This document shows, piece by piece, positions 18,201 through 48,300 of a DNA stretch of 64,000 nt. Source of the DNA: Symbiodinium natans (taxonomy: Eukaryota; Sar; Dinophyceae; Suessiales; Symbiodiniaceae). The position numbers and the translations under genes were made by a program. Every line of letters begins with the position of its first letter. Within the stretch, counting starts at the first letter, position 1. Below the pieces are notes generated by a model. It did not search any database. It was given only the letters and a program-made list of their open reading frames with translations, and was not told the DNA's origin. The DNA lies in NCBI GenBank assembly GCA_905221605.1, contig CAJNDS010002332.1:382001-446000 (forward strand). The letters are read 5' to 3'.

Positions 18201-21200
18201 CACCCTTGTGGTTCATTATGCGCGAACTCCTCGGACCCCGATGTCCCCGCATGTTGGCAAATCAAAGGTCTTGCTGCTGTACATCTTTGGAGCCAGCCTG
18301 AGCCCTGGGTTTCATGTCCTGGGTCTCTGCGAAGATCTGCGAAGCCCCTTAAATCGACTCGTTACATAGTTACATAGTAAGTTAAGTATCTTTGAGCAGG
18401 GAAAGACCATTTTGACATGGTGCCAACAATGAAGCTACACCCTACGAGGTCGAAACTGCCCGAAGCGCTGGCATTTCGAGGGTTTCCCGTTCACGTGTCG
18501 TGGCACAGGGCCAACTCGCCACCCCAAGGTCACACGATTCCCCATACGGGCCCAAGGTGCGATCTGTGCCTTGCTCAGGTGTGGACGAGAAGGACACAGT
18601 TTCCTTGCCAGCTGTCTCTTGGATGTAACAGGCATAGGATGCAGCTGCGGGTCCTAGCAAAAAGGCGTGCCAGCATTCAGGTGTGGAGGTTGTGAATTCC
18701 GGATTGCTGAGTTGAGACTATGCCGGGCGCCGGGCCTATTTTGCCAAAGAATGATGTGACACTGGCACACTGGCTCCAACTGGACCAAAGTTCGACCGCC
18801 GAACTCTTGCCTGATACAGGCGCTTGCTGTTGTAGCGCAGCTGTGAAGACCTAGTGCGGATACCTGTCCGTTTCGGGCGGTGTACAAGTGGCAAAGGGTG
18901 GCACAATGCCTAAACCTAAACCCCGGGCTCTGCTGAACTGAACATGATTGGGGTTGGAGGCTTCGGATCCTTTGTTGATCCCACAGCCCGTAAATCGTTG
19001 AAACCAAGGCTTTGTTCATCATTATCGTCATGACGCTGGTCTTCGGTGTGTACTCGCTGGAAGATCACGGGCTGTTCGTCGAGATCCTCTGGACTGCTTC
19101 CTCAGCAGGTCCTCTAGACCCAACATCTCAGACAGCAGTGGTGTGATTCAGCCAAAAGCTGGCGAACGAGTTGTTGGCTTTCATCTCTGGCCGCAAAGTT
19201 CACTCGGGGTGAAGTCCGGACCTCATATGAGTTTCAGGCCCTAGGCCTTCTACCCTAATCCAAGATACCCCTAACCCTGAACCCTATAGGGCCTTTGTGG
19301 AATCTAAATCCCGAAGAGCCCACCCTGAGCAGGCCTCAGTTCGAGAGTTCGAAATGCACGTCGCCAGGATCTTCTCAACATATCTGGAGAGCATCTCAAT
19401 GCTTCCCCAGTGCCCTCTGCTCTTACTGCTCTTTAGGGCTTAAAGGGTTTAGGGCTTAGGCTTTGTCAGTGGTAAATGGGTTCAGAAACTGGAGGCCTTG
19501 GAACCTCCTGCTATGTGAAAACCGTATTGCCTGAACATGTCCGACCGTACCCTTCCAAGCCTGCTGCAAAAGGGTTTAGGGTTTAGGGTCACCCTTTCTT
19601 GGGGAGCTTAGGAGGTTTCACGGGTTTCAACCAGCGTTTGGCTGTCTACGCCTGGAAGCCCTCAACAGCCAACTCCGAAATCTCATCCACCGGTTGAAGA
19701 GTCGCAGACTCAGGGTTCAGCTAGACCCTCTAGACCCTACATGTGGGGCGGCTCAGTGTTTCTCTTCCGGCCATTTGAAGGTACATCTACTGCTACAGGC
19801 ACGTGGGCAAAAAACGAAGGTCAATTTCGACAGAACTTTAGCACTCCAGCTGTGGGCCTATGGAGACGCTATATGTATGTGTAAGGAGTTCTGGGCATAT
19901 CCTGACTTTCCTTAAATGGCGCCAGATGCGTTAAACCAACCCGCAGCTCTTCTGCGTCACGCTGAACCGATATTGCTTGAACCCACCCCTGCATGCAGGG
20001 ACGTTGAGAACAAGTGCCCCTTGGTCTCGTCCTACGTCTTCGCAATGGGTGGACACTTGCCCACTCTCTTGGTTTGCCTCTCTTATGACGTATTTGATCA
20101 CTGGTCCTGGCTCCGCATAGCCAGTTCCCAGCGTTTAGGGATGCTTCGGGTCTGGGTTTTTACAGGCATGAAACGGCCACGGGGGGTCGGCTGAGATCCT
20201 CTTGGACCGGCACAGAGAAACCCTAAACCCTGATTCCAGCAGCTCATGAGTTTAGGGGTTATCGGCTTGGCCGGTGCGTCTAGGAAACTGGTCCCCAAGA
20301 GACTCGGAACATGGCGGCCGAGAGTACCATGCACAGCCTAATAACTGGACTCCAGATGCCGAAATACCCTGGCAGATTTGGCCGCCTGAGGATACCAGAT
20401 GGTCTTTGGAGTGAGCTGGGGCCATCACTTCATCTTCCGCCACTCTGGCGGAATCATGCGGCTTTCGGGCTCTTTGGGACGAGTGTGTTGGATGCGGACT
20501 AGCCTCGGTGTTTGAAGTGTTCGGACTTCTACTTTCGCAGCCGTGACCGTGTCCCAGGGCCCGTAGAGCCAAGGACCCTATGACTTGGACGTCAGCAGCA
20601 TGATCTCGGGCTTCTTGGGTATTGTTCCTCGGTGTTCACAAGGATCTGTGATGCTTCAGTGCTATCAGTTATCCGGTGTTTCGGGCATGGGTCTGCCGAG
20701 GTCTTCTTTTGTGACTACTTGGCCTTTCGAGTGCTGGGCGTCTCCATGCTCGCCGATGCCTGAGCAAACAGACGGTCAGATAAAGGCCTTGAGGGGTGAG
20801 TATATTTGAGGCCGGCTTGCTCGAACAGGGACTGCGGGGTGGGGCGGGGGTGGGTGGGTCGTCATGTTCGTTCATCAAGTTCTTTGACCAGCGTCTAATA
20901 TGTTGTTCTATATCGAATCCTACGTGCGAGTACCATGATGTTGAGAAGACACCTAAAGCCAAGCCATAGCTCTGGAATTGAAAGGCACAAGACACCAGGA
21001 AGCCTGTAAATAAATGCGTCGGCCCTTGTGGCGAAGAACCTCCTCGAAGCCGACAGTGCAGAAAGGTTTGAAGATTCAAAACCTTAATGTAATGATGAGC
21101 CCCTTTAATCTGCGGAAAGCGCAAGTCCTCGATGCTCAACTTACCTAAGTAGTGTCGGAGGGCTTTGGAGATCTTTCAGAGCGCCTTGAAGATTTGCAAG

Positions 21201-22400
21201 GCTACCCGGAGCCCAACAGCACACGGCGCCTGTCATCCTGCCTCCAGCCACAACCCCCTACACATACTTCTAAACTGATGTTCGCCTTGAACAACTCAGA
21301 AAAGGTTCGTTGACTTTTTGCTAGAGGGTTCAGTTTGGTAGTTTGGGCAGGGATTTAGGGTTTTCACGACAAAGCACCCCCCTCCCCCTCCAAGCTGGCC
21401 ATTGTTCAGGCCTTGGCTTGGGGCTTTGCGGTTGTTGTTGCTCCCACCTGGAGTCGGCAGGTCCAAGTTTGTATCTCCGTGGATGATACCATCAAAGAGG
21501 CAGAGGCAGTGCTGGGTTTGCAGGGATTTGGAGCTTCGGGTTTCCAGACGGCTTGCAAGGTCTTGGGGACTTCGGACTTTGGACACTCCAGTCGACACTC
21601 TGAGAGACCCCTCCCCGAGTGCATTCTCTCAATCCGTTTAGAGCCCTAACAGTGACTGGCTTGGGGCACTTCTCCTCCTCAACCACCGTCAAGCCGCGGC
21701 CAAGGAAGCTGCTTGGAGCCTCGTCGCAGGGCAGCCTTTGCAAGGCTTGGTGGAGAACCTGCTGGGCTGCTGTTAACTGTGGGGCGCCACGCCAAAACCC
21801 TGCACGGGTTAGGGACGGGCTTCCCGTGAGAATTCAAGTATTTGTAGCATGCAACCTGCAAGTTTGGGTTGGGTGGGGGGGCCTGGAGTCCTTTTTTGCA
21901 CGCCCAAGCCACGGCTCCGCATGTCCTGATGTCCTCTGGCAGGCGAGTTTGCAGAGTTCGCCGATTCGGTCACTCCAAATGTCATTGGCCATCGAGAGGC
22001 TTGGGGGCGGCAAACCCTCAACCGACGCAAGCACCTCCCCCCAAACTGGGTGCGCCCAATTTGACACATTCTTCAGGACCGGGCTGAGGCTCAGGGTTCA
22101 GAGCTCGTATTAAGATAGCCATGCAGGAGATCGAGATGGCCATGGCTGCCCCAGTGGAGTACCACCGGAGTGTGAAAATGACAGCCTAGCAAATGTGGAG
22201 TAGGCCGTGACAATCACATTCCTAGAGAAAGCCTGTAAAAATCACGGTGGCGGCGCGGCGAAGGCAATAAAACATGCTGCGCGACAATCATCGAAACAGT
22301 AGGGCTGCAGGGTCTCCGGCGACACTCGAAGCCCGTAGTGCCCAGCAAGTACACCTTTCACCCACATCCCCGACCACAGCAGAAAGAAGTTTCACCTGGT
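15241..22400. other. Long region without a supported gene
   Basis: Only short frames mirrored on both strands are present. It holds a 14-base G run (15687-15700), a two-copy 33-bp repeat (about 15869-15930), and telomere-like words near 19257-19285, 19439-19460, 19565-19588 and 20218-20232. It may contain the 5' exons of gene A, which I could not identify. Confidence 0.35.
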
Positions 22401-22419
22401 CCGGCGTCATCGCTTGGAG

Positions 22420-22548
22420 AAAGGAACATCCGGCTCTGCAAGGCATGCAGTGTGAGCTCGGAGCTGCGCAGATTCCTCATGAGGTCAACAGCAAGTATAG
22501 TATGCCGTGTGGTGCATGCCGGGCGTTGGCCGAAACTCGTTCATGTTG
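22420..22548 (+). CDS. Gene A candidate upstream exon
   Basis: Two + frames show CxxC here: LCKACSVSSELRR in one, and SKYSMPCGACRALAE ending in a Cys in the other. Neither could be joined to the next exon by the spacing rule, so this may be chance. Confidence 0.2.
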
Positions 22549-23070
22549 AGAACGTAACTGTGGGCTACACTAGTCTGCAGCCAGCCTCCTACTTGCGCAT
22601 CAACAAGTACACGTCTCCAGGAAATTGACACCCCATCGAGACCGGATCGGGCGCCCGCTTGCTTTGTTCAGCTTGGCTCCAACTGCAGCCCTCAGTAGCA
22701 AGAGACCAGGATGCTCAAAACCTGAAATCTCGACATCTGTGAAACATGTCTTAGGGCCTAGAATCAGCCTCTGCTTGTCCAGGATCTAGGGAACCTCTTC
22801 ACGTCCAAGTCGGGTCGAGAGACCTAGGGGAAAAGTCTGCGAATCCAAAACCTCTCAAGTCCGAACCACAAAACGCTGTTCAGCAGACCACGTCAATTGC
22901 CATGTTTCCCCGACAAGTGGGGTGTGTCCTTCTTGCCGTACTTCTTCGGTGCCGGTGCTGGAGATCTGATGGGTTAGGATTATAGGGTCCAGTTTGGAAG
23001 TTGGGGCAGGGGGGTTCAGCATGCAGCTGCTGGGAAATGGGGATTTCAAGTTTGGCATTTGGGGTGTAAG

Positions 23071-41535
<18,465 letters not shown>

Positions 41536-41559
41536 GCTTTGAGCATCAATGTTGAGCAT

Positions 41560-43205
41560 CAATGCACTGAGTCCACGGGGCACTTTTTCAACCTCTGCGG
41601 TTGCACCGATGCCGCTGGGCCTCGCAGTTCCTTAAGTGTTGCCGACGGTGTTTTCCGGGAGCGATCAAGGATTGTCAACAAGACGCGCTGAGGGTTTTGA
41701 TGAGGAAAGCGGGTTTAGGAGTTTCAGGGGCCAAGACATGTCAACTCATTGTACCCGTGGCTTCCGCAACGGGCGTTGGGCACTTGGTAGGCTCAGACTT
41801 CGGTATGCCCGGACGCCCAGGTCATCGGTTTCGAGGGCAGCGCCAAGGCGTGGGACTTTCATTGTGTCTTGAAGGTGTGGAAGTTTTAGGGTAAAAGAAC
41901 ACAACAATTCTGGAATCCAGGCAGTCATCAACATGTATGAGATCAAGCTCGGGCCTCAACGGGATTTTGGGGGTTGAGGGTATCGGGTTGTTGGTGGACT
42001 TTCTTGTTCTCAACCTTTGGGCTTGGATGATTGGCTTCGTGGGCCTTGGTTGCTTGGGGCTTCGGGCCTGCTTCAACAACTCATTCCAACAACAAAAACC
42101 AAAACCTCTGTCAAAGGATGGGCCACTGCAGATGGAAATTTGGGGCTGAACAATCTACAGCCTTGCAAAGTTTTACCCTCAAGCTCAGATTCAGTTTTTG
42201 AACCTTGAAGCCTGGGCGTTGGTTTCAGGGTCGAGCCCCAAAAGTTGAACATGTAGGGCTACAAGGGTGCAAAAATGTGTAGCAGTGCGAAGGTTCCCTA
42301 TACCCGCAACCCTAAACCCGCATGTATCAAAACATCTTAGCAGCAGCGTGGAGGTTCCGTTGCTCCGAGGCCTTGGAACGCGCGGAGCTTGATTCGTGAC
42401 AATCTCAACAAGCAGGCCCGGGGAGCTTTTTCAGCGGTTCTGGGTTTGTGTTTGGGTTTATGGTTAGGGTGTGTAGCTTTAGGATGCTGGCAATCGAGGT
42501 TTCGGAAGATTGCCCTGGCGATTTCTTTGGAGCAGCCCCCAGAAGTTTCCTGCAAAACGCCCTGAAGCTCCTAAGCCCACTCTGAACCCTAAAGCCCCTG
42601 TTTGCCCCAAGGCTAAGCCCCTCTGCTTGGGGTTTCCTACACATATCTAAACCCCTACAAAAAGTCCTTGAAAAGGCAAAACTAGGAGGTTTCTTAAGCA
42701 AGTAGTAGGTATGGAAAACATCATTTCTCAAACTCCTGACACCTAACTTCACCCTGTTGACACCAGCCCCAATCAGTTGCAGCTCAGGGCGACTTGGCGA
42801 GGAAGTCACCCCTGCGGAAAGTGCCGATCATGGTTCCTCGGCAAGGTCGAGGGCATGCGATAGTTCGAGGGCGTCGTGGCCTGGGGTCATCGATGTTGGG
42901 AGGTCGGAACTTGGTAGTCCAGAGCGTTTTCGGGGGTTTTAGGGCATTGCTCGGAGATTCCGCGCATGATTTTGGGTTGGGTCCAAGAGCTGTCACACTA
43001 AAGATGTTTAAAGCTTGATCTTGCTTGACTTTTCGGGAATTGAGGGCGCGAGCATGACGGGAGGAGGATTAGGCAGAAGTGTTGCCTAAGAATATCTGAG
43101 CCTTTGAAAGTTGCTGCTTCTAAGTCACTGTTCACCTGATGAAGATGATGAAAATGATGATGATGATGATGATGATGTTCTCTAAGGGAGCTAGCTGCCC
43201 CGTAA
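41560..43205. other. Spacer between gene A and the next coding-like stretch
   Basis: A mix of G-rich (41690-42060) and C-rich (42540-42660) degenerate telomere-like sequence. A trinucleotide (GAT)n run lies at about 43138-43178. No exon is supported. Confidence 0.35.
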
Positions 43206-43917
43206 ACTCTTAAACTCAAAAAACTCGTGGCCCAGGATGGTCTGGAGTACTTTCAGAAGCAGATCAGGAGTTCCATGCGCCTGGGGCGGCACTTAGAGTT
43301 GGCGCATGTGGCAGTTCCGCGGAAGCTCGAAGTTGAGCAACAACAGATGTTCTGGGATTTGTGGGGAACCCTTACTTCGCCTTGAGTATTCATGTCTAGC
43401 CTCAAAAAACTTCAGGGCTATTCGGCTACTGGAAGCAGTAAGAAAGTTCACAGAGGTGCGGAGTACAGGTTTGCAGTGGCGCGTCAGTTGTGTCTTCTTT
43501 GTGTGGCTGGAGAGTGCGGCCTTTGGGCCTTCAAAATACAGGTGTCAGCCACAGACACCAGAGCGACTGAAACCGGATGCCACCCGGCACCCCATGATAG
43601 CTGAGCTGCCACCGCCTCGAAACTCTAAAGTCTACGCATATCAGGCTAGCGCCTCCGAGTTCTCTGCCCACCCTGGCCATGAGTGCGTTGACAGATCGGC
43701 TAAGCGTCAGCTGAAATACGCTCCTCCTCAAGAGGGTTTTCCTACACATGCCCCACTGCCCCCACCACGGGCGAAACTGTCCGAGAAGGGCTGGAGTTGG
43801 GAGCTGATCGCCGCAGCTCTCGCAGCTTCACACCAACAAGTCTTCAGCACCTTCGCGAGGGCCGGGCACTCGAGACTCAAGAGATCGCAGGTCATCCGCA
43901 TAATTGGGCACAGATGA
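43206..43917 (+). pseudogene. Unrecognised coding remnant
   Basis: The + strand frame 43206-43384 has no early ATG but reads as a plausible protein: LEYFQKQIRSSMRLGRHLEL, then AHVAVPRKLEVEQQQMFWDL and a TGA. Downstream, 43392-43604 continues in the same frame and 43600-43917 in another (KVYAYQASASEFSAHPGHEC, then a Pro-rich part and LSEKGWSWELIAAALAA). It may be a gene broken by frameshifts and a stop, or exons with unrecognised introns. No family is recognised. Confidence 0.32.
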
Positions 43918-44550
43918 CAGCGCAGGAGGAGAAGAGAACATCGGAAGACGCGAGAACGCAGCAAGCACTACGACTAGGCCGACTTACGTGGTGCTGATGA
44001 AGCGGGAGCTCGAGGAGCCCAGAACCCAACAAACAGTAGCAGGCGACCCAAAGAGACGTGGAGGAGCTGTGAGTAACAAGAGTGAAACTTCAGTGAGGCC
44101 TTGCATAGGAGCGCGGCTGGAGTATAGACGATGCGCTCGATGCTCAATGCGGTTGTGAGGAGGAGTCGAAAGTGGAGTCGTGAGGAGCGTGGAGTTGAGA
44201 ATGGAGACATGAGGAGCGGAGGGAAAGGGAGAGTGCTTGCGAGAGTGAGACTGCTTGATGCAGGAGCGCTACGAAGCGATTCAGCAACAACACCGGAGCC
44301 AGCGTGGCGAAAATTTCCTTCCAAAATCAAGAACTTGCACATACCAGCATTATGGCCCTGAAAGCCAGCAGTCGCAACACTAACTCTGCTAAATAATCCC
44401 CTCCCCTGAATATTAAACCCCCCCCCCTGCCCAAAAAAAGGAAACCATACTCTGAACCTGAATCCCCCGAGGTTTGGATCCCGAGAGCTGACGAAGGATC
44501 GCTTCGTGGCCGCTCGCACTGGACACAGGGATCTGGATGTGTTATTGAGA

Positions 44551-44662
44551 TTATATATATATACATATGTTTATATATATATATACATAATATAGAAATA
44601 CATATATGTATATAGATATAAAAAATATAATATATGTGTGTACTATCTATCTATATATTCTA
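44551..44662. repeat. TA-rich microsatellite cluster
   Basis: Runs of (TA)n, (TATACA)n and (CTAT)n over about 110 bp, between the 43-kb remnant and gene B. Confidence 0.85.
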
Positions 44663-45287
44663 TATGCATATGGGTCAAGCACGTCTCAGCAGCTTGTAGT
44701 TTCACGGTGAGCCGCGGTTGAGCGTGTCCAGGTTTGTGCGGATCCGAAACAGAAGCGGTTCAGTCCTCTTTGTGTGGATGCGCGCCTTGCAACAGGTACT
44801 TGTCAGTGTATCATACGGTCAACAAGTTAAGCATATCCGACATCAGCAGCCAAGGAAATCGCCGTGATGCTCTTAGGCCGGACCCGGGGTGTTTGGGCTT
44901 GGCCTGTAACCAAAAGTTGGCACCGCGTCGCAACACCCGAAACCTCATATTTTTGAAAATGGCAGCCCGCTATATTCCATGATTCCAATATAGTGCGGAC
45001 ACCGGTCCCCCACCCGTCGAACACTCGCTACAACCCAACAATCCTGAACGTGCCCAACAAGAAGACCTAAGTTTGCCCAATTTGCCTATTGATCCTACGC
45101 AGGTCAGCAGAACATCCCGCACAACCCTCGCGAGCGGGAGGCGGAAAACCTTCCATTCCCTTGAGGTCGAAAGGTCATGGTGGGTAGGGCGATAGGCATT
45201 TCGAACACGTTGTGCACCTCCTTCACAGACTCGCACCTGAAGCTTTCCGGAACCCCCAACCAGCAACTCTCAGCGCGAGACCCCCAG

Positions 45288-45339
45288 CTTCTCCAACAGA
45301 GGATCTCTACCAGATCTTCGACTCCATGGACTTCGACAA
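45288..45339 (+). CDS. Gene B exon 1: EF-hand 1, first half
   Basis: Reads SPTEDLYQIFDSMDFDK. The donor AA|GCTGCAT is chosen because it rebuilds a perfect 12-residue loop with exon 2. Confidence 0.7.
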
Positions 45340-48300
45340 GCTGCATGGCTGCAGGTCTACCAGAAGAGCATCCAACCCGAGTTGGGACTTGTTGGACTTA
45401 AGTCGCTGAACCTCGAAAGCCTCTGAGATGCCCAACCTCCCACGTGCTCCCCAAACATCCGGCACTTTGGTTCCTGATCTTCCCAAACCCTCCCAAGCCC
45501 GACTTTCCAGGAATGGGACCCTGAGCACAGGGGAGTGGGCAGCTGGCCTTTCCGTGTTCTTCAAGGGCTCCATGGAGGAGGTGGCGGGTTGAGGAAGTGG
45601 TAAGTTCTCCACTTCTTGGGACCTTCATCCACCTGCGACCCAAACTGCAAACTTCCCTGAAGGCCGTGCGAGCCGTGTTCCGCAGCCCGGCTGGACAATC
45701 TGGGCCTTCGTTTGGGTTAACAGCAAGGCTTTTGCATGCCTTTGCCCAAGCACTCCCAAACGAAATGAGGGGGCGGGGAGAGGAAGGCAGGGATGTTGCA
45801 GGTCTGACATGAATGAAGCGTGAGAGGATAAGTTCGGACAGTGGTCCTGGGAGCTCTTTCTTGAATGCCTGGAGCGTCTTTGAGGCTGCCTGGACGCCAA
45901 CGAGAACGGCGCCATCTCCAAGTCGGAGCTCCAGGCTCGGAGTTTTTGCACAGGATCAGAGGACCCATGAAAATTAACCCATGAACCATATAAACCCTGT
46001 AATTAAACCCTAGAATATATAAACCCTTTGACCCCCCTGTACTCTCACTTGGGCCGTGAAGCCCAGAAGACTTGATGAAACTTGGAGCCATCCTGAGCCT
46101 TGCAATCCAAACTAAAAAAATCGCGCTCCCGCCCGATCTGACACTCTCAAATCGTAGCATCCCAATGCCGTAGCTATCCTAGCATTCTATAAATCTCCAA
46201 GAAGAAAGTTGAAGGGGATGTTCAGGTCCAAGCAACCCCGCCCCCCCCCCCGCTTGCGAGGTCTACCTGTCCCCTTTCGTCAAGGCCATGTCCCCGCCTG
46301 AGGCTGCGGCCCTTCGGCCCATCCTTGAGAAGAAGGCCAGCGCGAATTTACAGCTTTCAACTCGTCGGAAGAACCCTCGGCTTGCTCACCGCCGTTTCCT
46401 GATAGGGCTTTGGGTGTGAAGGGTGATTCTGGGGTAAACGCCCGGGTCCTGAAGTCCTTGGAATAGCCATAGAAAAGAACCGTGCCTATCGCCCCTGGGG
46501 CATGCTGTCAGTCGACGCCCCCTCCCCCCTCGGCCCCGTCCCAAGAGGCAGTGGACGACATCTACTACGACATGGAACCTCGGTTTTTCTGGGGCCCTGC
46601 AGTTCCTACTAGTACTGTTGGAAACTGCGGGAACCTCCGGCTGTTTCTGGCTTCAGGAATTGAGGCCACCTCCCTAAGCCCTCTTCTGAACCCCGTGTTT
46701 TAGGGGCGTGTACCAAGGACATGGATCACCAATCCGACATCTCCAGCGATGAGATGCTGGCGTGGCTTTGCCTGCCATACAGCTGTAAGACTCGGGTTTC
46801 GGAGCAATGGAGGAAACAGCCGTGGGCACAGACTTGCTGCCACGACATCAGAACAGGCTTGCCCTAAAAGCAAAGACAGAGAGCGTCGTAGGTGGACAGG
46901 GAAACATGAAATTCCCAAGCGATCAGCAGTCCCTCACTCCACCCCGGACAAGTGCTACTCAGTAAAATGATGCAAAATATCCACCGGCAGAAGGAAACCG
47001 AAGCCACCTTGTAATTTCGAGATACACAGTGTGGAGTTCACGTCCCCAAGTTCATCTAAGTCCTAAATCACCCAGAAGCACATCACTCTTACCAAAGGTC
47101 CGTGACAAGCAAGCTTTATTGGCGTCGAGGGTTTTTGAGCTCTGGTTGGTCTGTTTGGGGTTTAGGGCTTCCACGGGCTTCACAAAACCAAAACTGGGAA
47201 TTGAGGTGGAGCCGCCGCGGAAATAACATCATCGACCGTTTGGCCGACATCATCGACCAGGAGGTCTCAGACTTGGGAGCGCAGCATTCGAGGATTTGTG
47301 CCGCGCGGTGGGGCGCCGGAAGACCTAACATGGTTTAAGCCACAGGACTGCTCTTGTGGGTACGCTTGCGCGCGTGATGCCCGCTGCCACTGGTCACAAC
47401 CTAGCTTGAATCCAACTCTCTCAGCTCCGTGCTACTGAGCCTTACGACCGCAGACACGCCGCCAGGTCTACCAGCTCTGGCTGGCGGAGTCCAAGAGGAA
47501 GAACCAGAATCGGAGGCCGCCTGCCAAGGGCCAAGGGCGCTTTGGGGGAGGCTTAGTGCTACCATGGAACTTTAGAGCTTAGAGATGTTGAATTAGAGTG
47601 CATCTAGGGCCATGCATATTTGTTTAGTGCTCGGTGCGATTTCCCTCAGAAGACCATTTGCAGGTTTGTAGGGCTGAGACCAGAACCAAAACAAGAAAAC
47701 CAGAGCGTTTCAGAACCCGCAGGTACTCGGACCCTAGCAGCGCGAGCCCTGCAGGGAGCAGCCCAGGGAGCGGACGCTACGAGGCCTCAACACTCATCTC
47801 TCGTCCTTCTGCTGGGCTCTTTTGGCTTTGCGCGTCTCGTAAAAAGCGGAATGAGAACCTCGTTGGAACCGATGCTCGCAATACGCCCTGGGGCTTATGG
47901 TACAGAACTGGGTTGGTGGTTGCTCCGGCCTAGGTAGGATGAGCCAAACAGCGGCGCGTGATTTTAGTTATCCTGGGCACAGGGCCGTAAAATGCTGGCG
48001 CAAACCAGAAGGTAACATGTTGCCTGAACACCAGAAGTTGAAGCCTGCCCAAAACTGCTTTGTAGCGTGCTGGGATGCCCATGCTCCAAGCGTTTCTGAC
48101 CGGAACCCCGCTTGTTCCGCAAGCTTTGACGACGCCCCAGGCAATGCCGATGGACTACCAAGAGCCTGGTTACGGTGCCACCACCTACGCTTGGGTTTAT
48201 CGAAGTTCGCTCGGGGCTTTTTTTTGAGTGCAGGGGTTGAGTGGTTGGGTGTTTCCGGCAGCGGAACTTAGATGAGCCAAACGTGAAGCAGCTTTACTTG

